Of a stretch of DNA of 64,000 bases, positions 1 to 9,166 are shown in pieces. Under the pieces are notes generated by a model. The model was given only the letters and a program-made list of their open reading frames with translations. It ran no database searches and was not told the DNA's origin. Both the position numbers and the translations under genes were made by a program. This stretch comes from Myxococcales bacterium (GTDB taxonomy: Bacteria > Myxococcota_A > Polyangia > Haliangiales > Haliangiaceae): positions 186,001 to 250,000 of the forward strand of contig JADJGV010000005.1 in NCBI GenBank assembly GCA_016707895.1, read 5' to 3'. Within the stretch, counting starts at the first letter, position 1. Each line of letters opens with the position of its first letter.

Positions 1-2103
1 GGTGCCGACGTCGTCGATCGCCACCCCGAAACCCATGCTGGTGTAGATCGCCAGCGCGCGGCGGAACGCGGCGAAGTTCTCGATCGCCAGCCGCTCGCTG
101 ATCTCGAAGACGATGTGGGCCGGCGTCAAGGTCGCCGCCGCCAGCAGGTGGCTCACCTCGATCTCGATGAAGCTGGCGTCGTAGAACGACAGCGGCAGCA
201 GGTTGACGAACAGCCGGTGCACCGGCTCGAGGCCGACCGCCCGCCGCAGCGCGCCGCGGAAGCACGCGCGGTCCAGCTCGAAGGTCAGATCGACCTCGTC
301 GGCGACCGCGAACAGGGTCGCCGGCGACTCCATCCGGGTGCCGCGCGGGCCGCGGGTCAGCGCCTCGTGGCCGAAGATCTCGCCGGTCACGATCGACACG
401 ATCGGCTGGTACACCGGGATCAGCGCGTCGCCGAGGATGATGTCCTGCAGCACCGCCTTGTCGCGCAGCGCGCCGCGCTCGCGGGCCAGCCGCGCCGCGC
501 TCTGGGCCTCGGTGACCAGCCGGGCCACCAGGCGCTCGTGGCGGACCATCGGGTTGGACAGCACCCGGGCCGAGCCGACGTGGACCCGCGGCTCGTCGCG
601 CAGCATCTCGCGCACCGACGGCGCCAGCGCCGCCGCCACCGCCTCGGCCACCGCGGTGGCCAGCCGCTCGAGGTCGACCTGGCTGGCGTCGCGCGGCGAC
701 AGCAGGCACACGTACGAGTCGTCGTCGTTGGATCGGCAGATCAGGTCGCCGGGCTTGAGCAGCGGGCCGCGCAGGCGATCGAGGACGTGGCCGGCGCGCT
801 CGTACAGCTCGGCGTGGGGCGCGACGCCGAGCTCGACCTGGATGCGCTCGAGCTGGGCCAGGTCGACGTACAGGCAGCTCATCGCGCGATCGCGCTGCAG
901 GATCGCGATCACCTCGTTCATGCGGTCGTGGTACGGGCGGAAGCGATCGGCGGGGGCGCCGGGCGTCGCCACCAGCGACGCGGCCTGGCTGCCGCCGTCG
1001 GCGGTGAGGAAGTGCACCCGGCCGCGGCTGCCGTCGCCGCGGACCGCCGACGCCTTGGCGGCGCGCAGCGCGGCCTCGGCCGCCGACAGCAGCGCGTCGG
1101 GCGTGGTGGCGTCGTCGGGCAGCGCCGCGACGCCGACGGTGACGGTCAGGCTGCGATCGGCGGCGGCGCCGGGCGCGTCGGGCTCGCCGGCCTCGGCGGC
1201 CCAGGCCCGCACCAGATCGGCCGACGCCACGGTCTCGCGGATCCGGTTGGCCTTGGCGATCGCGCCGGCCTTGCCGGTGTCGAGCAGGATCAGCGCGAAC
1301 TCCTCGCCGCCGAACCGCGCCGCGATGTCGCTGCCGCGCACCCGGCCCGGCGAGTCGCCGACGGTGAGCAGCTCGGCCACCCGGCGCAGGATCGCGTCGC
1401 CGGCCTGGTAGCCGAGCGCGTGGTTGACCTGGGCGAAGCCGTCGACGTCGATCAGCAACAGCGCCAGGCCGGTGCCGTTGCGCTGGGCCCGGGCCACCTC
1501 CTCGCGCAGCCGCTCCTGGAAGATGCCGTGGTTGTACAGCCCGGTCAGCGCGTCCTTGAATGACGCCGCGGCGAGCTGCTCGGACACCCGCTCGAGCTGC
1601 GCCGCGGTCTGGCCGAACTCGTGGCCCTGATCGTCGAGCGAGCGCATCAGCTGGCGCTCGCGGACGAGCAGCCGCTGGTTGGCCTCGCGCAGCTCCTCGA
1701 CCAGCCGCTGGTTCTCGACCGCCAACTCGCGCGCGTGGACCAGCTCGGCCACCAGCGTCACCAGCTCGGGCGGGCGCCACGGCTTGCGCACGACGTAGTG
1801 CACGCCGCCGTTGTTGACCGCGGCCATGACGGTGTCGGCGTCGGCGTAGCCGGTGACCAGCACGCGGCGCACGTCGGGCCGCAGCTGCGCGGCGCGCGCC
1901 AGCAGCTCGACGCCGTTCATCCCCGGCATCCGAAAATCGACGACCAGCACGGCGATCTCCGGACGCAGCTCGAGGGCCGCGAGCGCGGCGCTGGGCAGCG
2001 CCTCGGTGACCACCTCGAAGCGCCTGCGCAGCGCGCGATCGAGCAGATCGAGGTTGTGGGGCTCGTCGTCGACGCACAGGACGACCGCGCGCGCGGCTCC
2101 CAC
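1..2103 (-). CDS. REC-GGDEF-EAL response regulator (C-terminus cut by window edge)
   Basis: Cyclic-di-GMP signalling protein. The GTG start is preceded by GAGGGAG at 8 nt; the ATG slightly upstream is out of frame. An N-terminal receiver (about residues 5-125) has the acidic pair DDE at 12-14, a phosphoacceptor Asp near 56 in VVDFRMPG and a conserved Lys in RKPW. A coiled-coil-like stretch rich in Glu, Arg and Gln follows. The GGDEF domain has an intact GGEEF near residue 264 and an RxxD motif (RGSD) five residues before it, matching a product-inhibition I-site. The EAL domain has YQPIVS, EALTR and a DDVGT motif at the edge. All key motifs visible so far are intact, so it could be bifunctional; the missing tail prevents certainty about phosphodiesterase activity. 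It is divergent from the ATPase gene at 2298. Confidence 0.9.
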   Translation of the reverse strand, partial: MGAARAVVLCVDDEPHNLDLLDRALRRRFEVVTEALPSAALAALELRPEIAVLVVDFRMPGMNGVELLARAAQLRPDVRRVLVTGYADADTVMAAVNNGGVHYVVRKPWRPPELVTLVAELVHARELAVENQRLVEELREANQRLLVRERQLMRSLDDQGHEFGQTAAQLERVSEQLAAASFKDALTGLYNHGIFQERLREEVARAQRNGTGLALLLIDVDGFAQVNHALGYQAGDAILRRVAELLTVGDSPGRVRGSDIAARFGGEEFALILLDTGKAGAIAKANRIRETVASADLVRAWAAEAGEPDAPGAAADRSLTVTVGVAALPDDATTPDALLSAAEAALRAAKASAVRGDGSRGRVHFLTADGGSQAASLVATPGAPADRFRPYHDRMNEVIAILQRDRAMSCLYVDLAQLERIQVELGVAPHAELYERAGHVLDRLRGPLLKPGDLICRSNDDDSYVCLLSPRDASQVDLERLATAVAEAVAAALAPSVREMLRDEPRVHVGSARVLSNPMVRHERLVARLVTEAQSAARLARERGALRDKAVLQDIILGDALIPVYQPIVSIVTGEIFGHEALTRGPRGTRMESPATLFAVADEVDLTFELDRACFRGALRRAVGLEPVHRLFVNLLPLSFYDASFIEIEVSHLLAAATLTPAHIVFEISERLAIENFAAFRRALAIYTSMGFGVAIDDVGT

Positions 2104-2297
2104 GTCGGACGCTCCCTCATGCGTCGGTCGAGGATCGTCGGGTACTGCCAATGTCGCCGACGATTATAGGGGCGCGGGCCGGGGCTGACGCAAGCGCGAA
2201 GATCGGCGCGCCGCCGCGCCGCGCCGCGCCGCGCGAATCTGGCCCGCGGGAGCGGGCGGCGCGCACGACAGTTCTGCTAGGATGCAGAGCGAGGGTC

Positions 2298-3284
2298 ATG
2301 CGCGGCAAGCGAATCCTGTTCTTCGATCCCGACCCCCGCGCGCGCCGCGTCGCCGAGCGCGCGCTGGCCGCCACCGGCTCCGAGGTGGTGTCGGCGCCCG
2401 ATCACGAGGGCGTGCTCACCGCGATGGACCAGGCGCGCTGGGATCTGATGATGATCTCCTACGATCCACCCCTGCGGGAGGATCCGCGGTGGACCGAGCG
2501 GCTCGAGCACTTCGACGCCCGGTACCCGGGCGCCAAGCTGGTGCTGCACTCGACGGCGCCCACCGAGGCGAACCTGCCGCTGATGGCCACCCGGCCGTTC
2601 CTGCGCAACATCATCGCCAAGAACGACGAGCCGATCGAGCCCGACGAGCTGATCATCACCGCCGAGAAGCTGCTGCGCCAGGACCTGTTCGGGCTGGGCA
2701 AGTACCTGCTGTGGGGCGTCGAGCCGTACCGGGTCGAGATCCGCGACTCGCGCAAGAAGCTCGACTACCTGCAGGAGGTCGCGGCCTACGCCCTGGCGCT
2801 CGGCTGCAACGAGCGCGTCGTCGAGCTGGTCGAGACCGTCGCCGACGAGCTGGTGACCAACGCGATCTACAACGCCCCGCGCACCGAGGACGGCGAGCCC
2901 AAGTACGCGCGGCTGTCGCGGCGCGAGCCGGTCGAGCTGGCCGACGATGAGGTCGGCACGCTCGAGTTCGCGTGCGACGGCGACTACATCGCGGTCGCGC
3001 AGATCGATCCGTTCGGCGCGCTGACCCAGGAGACGGTCGTCAGCTACCTGAACCGCTGCCTGGTGAAGGGCCCCGAGCAGCTGTCCGAGGCCTCGGGCGG
3101 CGCCGGCATCGGCCTGTACCGGGTGTTCCAGTCGCTGTCGAAGTTCGTGATCAACGTCGAGCCGGGCCACCGCACCGAGGTGATCTGCCTGATCGACCTG
3201 CGGCTGACGATGAAGCGCTTCCGCCAGCAGGCGAAGTCGTTCCACATCTTCATCCAGGATCCGCCGGCCAAGAGGGGGGCGTGA
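2298..3284 (+). CDS. Pseudo-receiver fused to an RsbW/GHKL-type ATPase domain
   Basis: 328-residue protein; ATG preceded by GAGGG. Residues 1-120 look like a response-regulator receiver (RILFFDPDPRARR), but the position expected to hold the phosphoacceptor Asp after WDLMM reads ISY, so it is probably not phosphorylated normally. Residues about 165-310 form a GHKL ATPase: N-box ADELVTNAIYNAP, a D-P-F-G element and the glycine box GGAGIGLYRVF. There is no His phosphoacceptor domain, so it resembles anti-sigma serine kinases rather than a histidine kinase. The next gene starts 3 bases after its stop and encodes a STAS protein, the usual partner of such kinases. Role inferred: partner-switching signalling in the cytoplasm. 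Confidence 0.8.
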   Translation: MRGKRILFFDPDPRARRVAERALAATGSEVVSAPDHEGVLTAMDQARWDLMMISYDPPLREDPRWTERLEHFDARYPGAKLVLHSTAPTEANLPLMATRPFLRNIIAKNDEPIEPDELIITAEKLLRQDLFGLGKYLLWGVEPYRVEIRDSRKKLDYLQEVAAYALALGCNERVVELVETVADELVTNAIYNAPRTEDGEPKYARLSRREPVELADDEVGTLEFACDGDYIAVAQIDPFGALTQETVVSYLNRCLVKGPEQLSEASGGAGIGLYRVFQSLSKFVINVEPGHRTEVICLIDLRLTMKRFRQQAKSFHIFIQDPPAKRGA

Positions 3285-3287
3285 CCA

Positions 3288-3769
3288 TGGCAGCGCGTCC
3301 GACCTTCAGCATCGAGGTGGCCGAGCGCGACGGCGTCGACGTCGTCACGATCGGCGGCATCATCGACGAGAACGCCGACCTGACGCCGCTGTCCGAGCTC
3401 GGCGTGCGGCCGATCGAGGTGAACCTGCGCGGCGTCCGGCGCATCAACTCGTTCGGCGTCCGCACCTGGATCGACGCGGTCCGGCGCATCGCGCAGTCGG
3501 CGCGCCTGACCTTCGTGCAGTGCCCGCCGCCGGTCGTCGATCAGTGCAACATGGTCTCGGGGTTCCTCGGCCACGGCGCGCTGACGTCGTTCTTCGCGCC
3601 GATGGTGTGCGCCGAGTGCGACGAGCAGATCGATCAGCTGTTCGAGACCGCGGCCTGCCGCGCCAACGGCGGCAAGCTGCCCGAGACCCGCTGCCCGCGC
3701 TGCGGTCGACCGATGGAGGTCGACGATCTCGAAGAGCAGTACCTGCTGTTCGTGCGCGACAGCCGCTGA
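3288..3769 (+). CDS. STAS-domain protein with C-terminal zinc ribbon
   Basis: 160-residue protein. Residues 1-100 match a STAS (anti-sigma-factor antagonist-like) fold, with the core motif at INSFGVRTW. In classical antagonists this motif is DSSG and the second Ser is phosphorylated; here that position is Phe, so phosphorylation control is probably lost. Residues about 105-150 hold two Cys pairs, CAEC and CPRC, that should form a zinc ribbon. It lies 3 nt after the REC-ATPase gene and is surely co-transcribed, so the two may act as a non-canonical partner-switch pair. A structured repeat element begins within 10 nt of the stop codon. Confidence 0.8.
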
Positions 3770-4123
3770 GATCTTGGAGGGGCTTTCGCAAAGCCCCTCC
3801 CCCACAAGACGTGGGGCCCCCACCCGAAACGCGAGAGCGCACATCGCGGATCGGTCGTCGGATCCGCGGGCTCACCGAATCGTTGGTACACCGACTGTCG
3901 CGGCGGCCCTCGAAGATCTGTGGGCGGGCCAGGGAAATCTGAGCGGGGGTCGATAGACCACGGCGGCTCAGGTCGATCGACACCGGCGCGACGCCGGCTG
4001 GCGCAGCGCCGATCGGTTCGACCGGCGTGGTGTCGCGCGCTTGCGATCGTCGTCGGGATTGGCCCGCACCGTGCTTTCGTTCGCGCCGTGAGCTACTTCG
4101 GCCCGCCCCCGGCTCTGGCTCGC
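3770..4123. other. Intergenic stretch, mostly without recognisable genes
   Basis: The first 70 bases hold the structured repeat listed separately. I see no convincing gene, RNA or promoter in the rest. Open frames that cross it have atypical composition for this genome and lack start-site support. The following lipoprotein may begin anywhere from 4088 to 4124. Confidence 0.5.
3776..3838 (+). repeat. Dispersed structured repeat, copy 1 (downstream of STAS gene)
   Basis: A 63-base element almost identical to 52395-52458 on the opposite strand. It folds into two adjacent hairpins. The first has a stem AGGGGCTTT/AAAGCCCCT around CGC; the second has CCCCAC/GTGGGG around AAGAC. An unpaired tail ending in cgaaacgcgagagc follows. 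In copy 2 a G-C pair of the first stem is replaced by T-A, so pairing is preserved. The element starts 6 bases after a stop codon, in the sense orientation. It has no T-tract typical of an intrinsic terminator. Confidence 0.85.
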
Positions 4124-5575
4124 GTGGTCCCCCATGCACCAGCGGAGCTGCGCCTCCATCATCCCATCGCCGGCGCGCTCGCGACGGCCGCGTTCGCGCT
4201 GGGCGCCGCGTGCGGCGGCGACGGCGGCGACGAGGTGGTCGGCGCCGACGTCGCGCACGTCGCGGCCACCGTGACCTGCACGGCGACTGACGGCGCGGTC
4301 GTGCGCGGCGACTCGCCCGACGGCGACCTGTGGTTGGCGCGCGGCGCGACGACGACCGTGCTCACCGCCACCGGGGCGCGCCACGATCTGCCGTGGCGCA
4401 TCGACGACGCCACCGCGCTGTACCCGAGCAGCGCCACCGCCGCCGCGGCGATCGTCGGCGGCGAGGTGTGGACCCTCGACGACGGCGCCCGCGAGTTCGT
4501 GCCGACGCCGGCCACGCTGGGCGCGGCCGCCGCGGTGTGCGGCCCGCCGATCGCCGAGCACGGCACGTTCATCGCCACCGCCGGCGGCCTGCTCGAGCGC
4601 TCGGCCGGGCTGTGGTGGAGGTGGTCGGCGCCGACCGCGGCGACCGGCGGTGGCTTCGACGGCGCGCGCGGCCTGGCCCGGGTCGACGGCGCGTGCGCCG
4701 CCCCCGACGACGCCGTGTGGCTGACCACCGGCGACGGCGCGCTGTGGCGGATCACCCGCGATCGCGCCGAGGCGCTGCCGGGGCCGGTCGACGAGGTGGC
4801 GATCGTGCCCGCGCTCGGCGCGGCGGTCCGGCAGGGCGACGCGTTGACGATCGGGCCGCCGTGGCGCGGCGTCGGCTTCACCGCCGGGCCGGTCGCTCAC
4901 GTCGCCAGCGGCGGCGAGCGGCTGTGGGTGGTGGCCGGCGGCACGACGTTCGTCCGGGCCGCCGGCGCGTGGGCGATCGTCGACGGCCTGCCTGCCGCGC
5001 CGACCCGGATCTGGCCCGACGCCGGCGGCGGCGCGTGGGTCGAGATCGGCGCGCAGGTGTGCCGGGCGACGCTGGCGCCGGCGATCCGCGTCGACGGCCT
5101 GCGCCCCTACGAGCCGCGCGTGGCGTCGGTGGCGCAGCTCCGGGTCACGCCGCCGGCCGGCGTCGCCGAGGTCGCGGTCGAGCGTGACGGCGCGGCGGTG
5201 GCGTCGGCGCCGGTGGTCGACGGCGTGGCCGCGCTGGCCGACGTCGAGCTGGGCGACGGCGGCTGGCACCAGCTGACGATCCGTGCCGGCGGCGCGTCGC
5301 GGCTGCTCGCCTACAACCTGTTGCAGATCTCCGATCGGTCGTGGGCCACCGACGTCCAGCCGATCTTCGAGGCGAGCTGCGCCGGCGGCCGTTGCCACGG
5401 CCCCAGCCCCGGCGGCGGCCGCGTGGATCTCTCCACCTACGAGGGCTGGCGGCAGAAGGCCAGTCGGGTGCGCGAGCGGCTCTTGCGCGGCGAGATGCCG
5501 CCGAGCGGGCCGCCGCTCGACAGCGCCACGATCGACATCGTCATCGACTGGATCGAGGGAGGCATGCGTCCATGA
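4124..5575 (+). CDS. Lipoprotein with C-terminal cytochrome-c-like CX4CH motif
   Basis: Predicted outer-surface lipoprotein of about 480 residues. The hydrophobic segment PIAGALATAAFALGAACGG has a lipobox ending at Cys. I chose GTG 4124 because it gives a normal signal-peptide length; GTG 4088 is also in frame and neither has a good ribosome-binding site. The middle is a Gly/Asp-rich region of repeated W and G blades that could be a beta-propeller. The last 80 residues carry CAGGRCHG followed by PPSGPPLDSATIDIVIDWIEGG, the pattern of planctomycete/myxobacterial cytochrome-like modules. Haem attachment is inferred. It overlaps the next gene by ATGA and heads a four-gene coupled set with DUF1501 and DUF1549-like proteins. 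Confidence 0.75.
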   Translation: MVPHAPAELRLHHPIAGALATAAFALGAACGGDGGDEVVGADVAHVAATVTCTATDGAVVRGDSPDGDLWLARGATTTVLTATGARHDLPWRIDDATALYPSSATAAAAIVGGEVWTLDDGAREFVPTPATLGAAAAVCGPPIAEHGTFIATAGGLLERSAGLWWRWSAPTAATGGGFDGARGLARVDGACAAPDDAVWLTTGDGALWRITRDRAEALPGPVDEVAIVPALGAAVRQGDALTIGPPWRGVGFTAGPVAHVASGGERLWVVAGGTTFVRAAGAWAIVDGLPAAPTRIWPDAGGGAWVEIGAQVCRATLAPAIRVDGLRPYEPRVASVAQLRVTPPAGVAEVAVERDGAAVASAPVVDGVAALADVELGDGGWHQLTIRAGGASRLLAYNLLQISDRSWATDVQPIFEASCAGGRCHGPSPGGGRVDLSTYEGWRQKASRVRERLLRGEMPPSGPPLDSATIDIVIDWIEGGMRP

Positions 5576-6159
5576 TCGTTCGTCCACTCACGCTCGCGCT
5601 CGCGCTCGGCCTGCTCGCTTGTGGCAGCGCCGCCGAGGATCCGCCCGACCGCGACCCGGTCGGGCCCACCGACCCTGCGCCGGGCCGGCGGGTCCGCCGC
5701 CTCACCGCTGATCAGTTCGCGCGCTCGCTGCAGGTCGCGACCGGCCAGGCCTGGACCCGCTACGCCACCTACGCCGAGGCGCTGGGCAAGCCCGACTTCG
5801 GCGAGCTCACCGATGAGGGCACCGACCTCTCGGTGACGTTCGACAAGCTGGTCCACGACGCGGGCCGCGAGGCCTGCGGGCGCGCGGTCGATCTCGATCG
5901 CACCACCGCCACGACGGTGATCATGCGCGAGGCGCGCGCCGCCGACCGCGGCGACCACGCGAAGTACGTCGCGAACCTGCAGTACCTCTTCCTGCGCTTC
6001 CTCGGCGTGCAGCTCGACGCGGTGGACGATCCGCGGCTGGCGCCGTGGCTGACGCTGCTCGAGGCCGCGCCGGCACCGACCACCGACGTCGAGATGGCCA
6101 CCCGCTGGAAGGCGGTGTGCATCGGCCTGGTCACCCACCCCGACTTCGTCACGTATTGA
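5572..6159 (+). CDS. Small lipoprotein of the DUF1501-linked module
   Basis: 195 residues. It has a clear lipoprotein signal, PLTLALALGLLACGS, with Cys near residue 17. The mature part begins with RRLTADQFARSLQ, which resembles the start of DUF1592/DUF1587-type proteins of planctomycetes and myxobacteria, and ends with VCIGLVTHPDFVTY, which resembles their closing motif. It looks like a shortened form of such a protein with the central domains absent. ATG overlaps the stop of the upstream haem-motif lipoprotein (ATGA). Function unknown; context suggests an exported complex with the DUF1501 protein. Confidence 0.7.
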   Translation: MIVRPLTLALALGLLACGSAAEDPPDRDPVGPTDPAPGRRVRRLTADQFARSLQVATGQAWTRYATYAEALGKPDFGELTDEGTDLSVTFDKLVHDAGREACGRAVDLDRTTATTVIMREARAADRGDHAKYVANLQYLFLRFLGVQLDAVDDPRLAPWLTLLEAAPAPTTDVEMATRWKAVCIGLVTHPDFVTY

Positions 6160-6190
6160 TGCGCCCCATCACGCCCACCCCGAGGCACCC

Positions 6191-7534
6191 ATGACCTTCC
6201 ATCCCTCTCGACGCTTCGTGTTGCTCGGCGGCGGGCTCGGCCTCGGCGCGGCCATGCTCGGCATCCGCCGCATCCGCGACGTGGTGGCGGCGACGCCCGA
6301 CGAGTCGCTGCGCTTCGTCCACGTGTACCTGAACGGCGGCTGGGACGTGACGCTAGGCCCCGACACTCGAGCGCCCGGCACCTACGCCGGGCTCGACCTC
6401 GGCACCGCCCGGCTCGCGCCCGAGTTCCAGACGCCGCTCGACGTCACCGTCGGGTCGACGCCGACCCTGTGGGGCGCGGCGATGGCCGGGCTGGTGCCGC
6501 ACGCCGACAAGGCCACCGTGTTCCGCGGCGTCAACATGAACACCGTCGCCCACGCCACCGGCCGCGCCTACGTGAACTCGTTCATCCCGCCGGCCGGCAC
6601 CGTGGTGCGCGGCAGCTCGCTGGCCACCGCGGCGGCCGCCGTCGGCGAGCTGGCCGCCGAGCGGATCCTGCCCAACGTCACCGTCGGCTTCCCCAGCTAC
6701 AACACCGCGTACTCGCGCGAGTTGACCGCGGTGTCGCTGCGCCGCGCGTCGGAGATCCAGGGGCTGCTCAAGCCGCTCAGCACCCCGCTGGGCGCCGACG
6801 TCGAGGCGCTGCTGGCCAGCGCGCAGGACCAGGCCGCGAGCTGCGTCTCCGATCACTACCCGGGGCCGCGCCCCGCCGATCAGCTGGCGTCGAGCCGCGG
6901 GCGGCTGCGCCGGCTGATGGCCGAGAACCTGTCGGCGCAGTTCGATTTCGGCGCGCCCTCGGCCGACATGGTCGCGATCCGCGATCGCTTCGGCTTCGCC
7001 GCGAACGCGGTCACCGCCGATCCGCTGAGCGTCGGCATGACCGCCGCGCTGGCGGCGCAGCTGGTGCGGGTCGGCGTCAGCCGCTCGGTGACCGTGACGA
7101 TGGCGCCCAGCCTCGACACCCACGGCGCCGAGTGGGCCACCCAGCACCCGACCCGGCTCAAGGCCGCGCTCGACGCGGTCGGCGCGCTGATCACCGATCT
7201 GCGCGAGCTCGACCCCGACCTCGAGCGCACCGTCGTGCTGGTCAGCTCGGAGTTCGCCCGCACGCCCAAGTTCAACGGCCGCGGCGGGCGCGATCACTGG
7301 TTCGCCAACTCGCTGCTGGTGTTCGGCGGCGTGCTCCGGCCCGGCGTGTTCGGCGCGACCGGCGCCGACAACCTCGGGCTCCAGAAGATCGATCTGGCCA
7401 CCGGCGCGCCGTCCGACGCTGGCACCGTGCTCCTGCCTGAGCACGTCGGCGCGACGCTGATCTCGGCGGTCGGTGGCGATCCCACGCCGTTCCGGGTCTC
7501 GCCGATCGCCGCGCTCATCCCGGGGAGGTCGTGA
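6191..7534 (+). CDS. DUF1501 family exported protein (alkaline-phosphatase-like fold)
   Basis: 447 residues. The N-terminus PSRRFVLLGGGLGLGAAMLG resembles a Tat signal with an SRRF motif, fitting the usual Tat export of DUF1501 proteins. Recognisable DUF1501 features are RFVHVYLNGGWD near residue 40, DTHGAEW near 310 and VLVSSEFARTPKFNGRGGRDHW near 355, where Asp and His residues could bind metal. The family is related to sulfatases and alkaline phosphatases, and members usually sit beside DUF1549/DUF1553 or DUF1592 cytochrome-like proteins, as here. The substrate is unknown. Its stop overlaps the ATG of the next gene. Confidence 0.85.
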   Translation: MTFHPSRRFVLLGGGLGLGAAMLGIRRIRDVVAATPDESLRFVHVYLNGGWDVTLGPDTRAPGTYAGLDLGTARLAPEFQTPLDVTVGSTPTLWGAAMAGLVPHADKATVFRGVNMNTVAHATGRAYVNSFIPPAGTVVRGSSLATAAAAVGELAAERILPNVTVGFPSYNTAYSRELTAVSLRRASEIQGLLKPLSTPLGADVEALLASAQDQAASCVSDHYPGPRPADQLASSRGRLRRLMAENLSAQFDFGAPSADMVAIRDRFGFAANAVTADPLSVGMTAALAAQLVRVGVSRSVTVTMAPSLDTHGAEWATQHPTRLKAALDAVGALITDLRELDPDLERTVVLVSSEFARTPKFNGRGGRDHWFANSLLVFGGVLRPGVFGATGADNLGLQKIDLATGAPSDAGTVLLPEHVGATLISAVGGDPTPFRVSPIAALIPGRS

Positions 7535-9153
7535 TGCGTACCTGGATCTTCGCCGCCCTCGTCGCCGTCACCGCCACCGCCGCGCCCGGCCACGCCGCCT
7601 CGCCGCTGGTGTGCGCGCCCGACGCGCCGCCCGACAAGTTCCGCCTGCTGCGGCAGCTGACGCTCGATCTCTACGGACGGATCCCGACGTTCGAGGAGTA
7701 CCAGGCGCTGGCCGCGCGGCCGGCGCTCGACGCCGCCGCGATCGACGCGATGTTCACCACCGACGAGTTCTTCGTCGGCGCGCGCGACTACTTCCGCCAC
7801 CTGATCTGGGGCGGGCTGCCCGACGACCTGAGCGTCGTCGGCACCCAGCGCGTCATCACCCGGCAGGCCACGACCAACCTGTACTTCGCCGGCAACCTGC
7901 GCGCGACGTTCCGCGGCCGGCCCGACGTCACCTGCCTGGACCAGGCCCAGACCCAGTTCGACGCGGCCGGCCGGCCGCTGCCGATCTCGACCTTCGCCGA
8001 TCCCTCCTGCGCCGGCGGCACGTGCCGGCAAGAGGGCTACGTGATGGTCACGCCGTACTGGGCGACCACGCCGGTGAAGGTGTGCGCGTTCGACGCCCAG
8101 GCGCTGGCCACCGGCACCGGCGCGACGCCGCCGACCTGCGGGCCGTACACGATCAACGCCGGCTGCGGCTGCGGCGCGGGGCTGCGGCACTGCCTGCCCG
8201 GCGCCGGCGACGCCAACCACGCGGCGGTCCGCGCCGCGCTGGCCGACGAGGCGCCGCGCATCTTCGAGAGCGTGGTCCGCGCGCGGGGCTCGTACTTCGA
8301 CACGTTCACGACCCGGCAGTCGTTCGTGAACGGCCCGCTGGTGCAGTTCTACGGCCAGCTGTCGGGGCCGGCGGTGGCGCTGCGGCAGGGCGGGGCGATC
8401 GGCTACGACGGGCGGATGCCGGCCACCTTGCCGGCGCTGGGGTTCGCCGAGCGCGACACCTGGATGCCGGTCGAGCGCGACGTCGCGCACGCCGGCGCGC
8501 TCACCACGGCCGGCTTCATGCTGCGGTTCGCGTCGAACCGGGCCCGGGTCAACCGCTGGTACTCCGCGTTCCGCTGCGAGCCGTTCCTGCCGCCGGCCGG
8601 CGGCCTGCCGCCCGAGCCGCCCGGCCTGCCCGATCCCAACCTGCGCACCCGCAACGGCTGCGGCGGCTGCCACGACACGATCGAGCGCGCCGCGGCGCAT
8701 TGGGGCCGCTGGCGCAACACCTCGCAGGTCGGCTACCTGGCGCCGGCCGACGTCGACTTCACCGCGGCGCGCGCCGAGTGCGCCACCGCGACCCCCGCCG
8801 GCAGCCGCGCGTTCTGCGACGCGTACTTCATCACCGACCGCAACTCGACCCACCCCGACGAGCTCGCCGCGTGGAAGGGCTGGCCCCAGGCGCGCGCGTA
8901 CCTGAGCGACGCCGAGGCGATGGCGATCGATCGCGGCCCGGCCGGGCTGGTCGACGAGCCGGCCGAGCAGGCCAAGGTCGGCGAGTGCGCGGTGCGCACG
9001 CTGGCGCAGACGCTGCTCGGCCGCGAGCTCACCGCCGACGAGACGCTGACCTGGCTGCCGCAGGCGACCGCCGCGTTCGCCGCCGGCGGCTACGACTGGG
9101 GCGCGCTGTACCGAACGCTGATCGATCTGCCGCAGTACCGCGTCAGCCGCTGA
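7534..9153 (+). CDS. DUF1549-like exported protein with CGGCH haem-type motif
   Basis: 539 residues with a cleavable signal (TWIFAALVAVTATAAPGHAAS). The early segment RLLRQLTLDLYGRIPTFEEY is typical of DUF1549. A CGGCH motif follows RTRNG around residue 377, in the place where related proteins carry a cytochrome-c-like CxxCH before a His/Trp-rich segment. Many additional Cys residues (GCGCG and several CxxxC) suggest disulfides. ATG overlaps the DUF1501 stop (ATGA), so the four genes from 4124 are probably one operon making an extracytoplasmic, possibly haem-containing complex. No enzymatic reaction can be assigned. Confidence 0.75.
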   Translation: MRTWIFAALVAVTATAAPGHAASPLVCAPDAPPDKFRLLRQLTLDLYGRIPTFEEYQALAARPALDAAAIDAMFTTDEFFVGARDYFRHLIWGGLPDDLSVVGTQRVITRQATTNLYFAGNLRATFRGRPDVTCLDQAQTQFDAAGRPLPISTFADPSCAGGTCRQEGYVMVTPYWATTPVKVCAFDAQALATGTGATPPTCGPYTINAGCGCGAGLRHCLPGAGDANHAAVRAALADEAPRIFESVVRARGSYFDTFTTRQSFVNGPLVQFYGQLSGPAVALRQGGAIGYDGRMPATLPALGFAERDTWMPVERDVAHAGALTTAGFMLRFASNRARVNRWYSAFRCEPFLPPAGGLPPEPPGLPDPNLRTRNGCGGCHDTIERAAAHWGRWRNTSQVGYLAPADVDFTAARAECATATPAGSRAFCDAYFITDRNSTHPDELAAWKGWPQARAYLSDAEAMAIDRGPAGLVDEPAEQAKVGECAVRTLAQTLLGRELTADETLTWLPQATAAFAAGGYDWGALYRTLIDLPQYRVSR

Positions 9154-9166
9154 GGTCGCCGTCGCG

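Noticed and set aside
3776..3838. Simple intrinsic terminator
   Set aside because: There is no T-tract after the first hairpin, and the same long element, including its tail, recurs inside another operon. A terminator role is not excluded.
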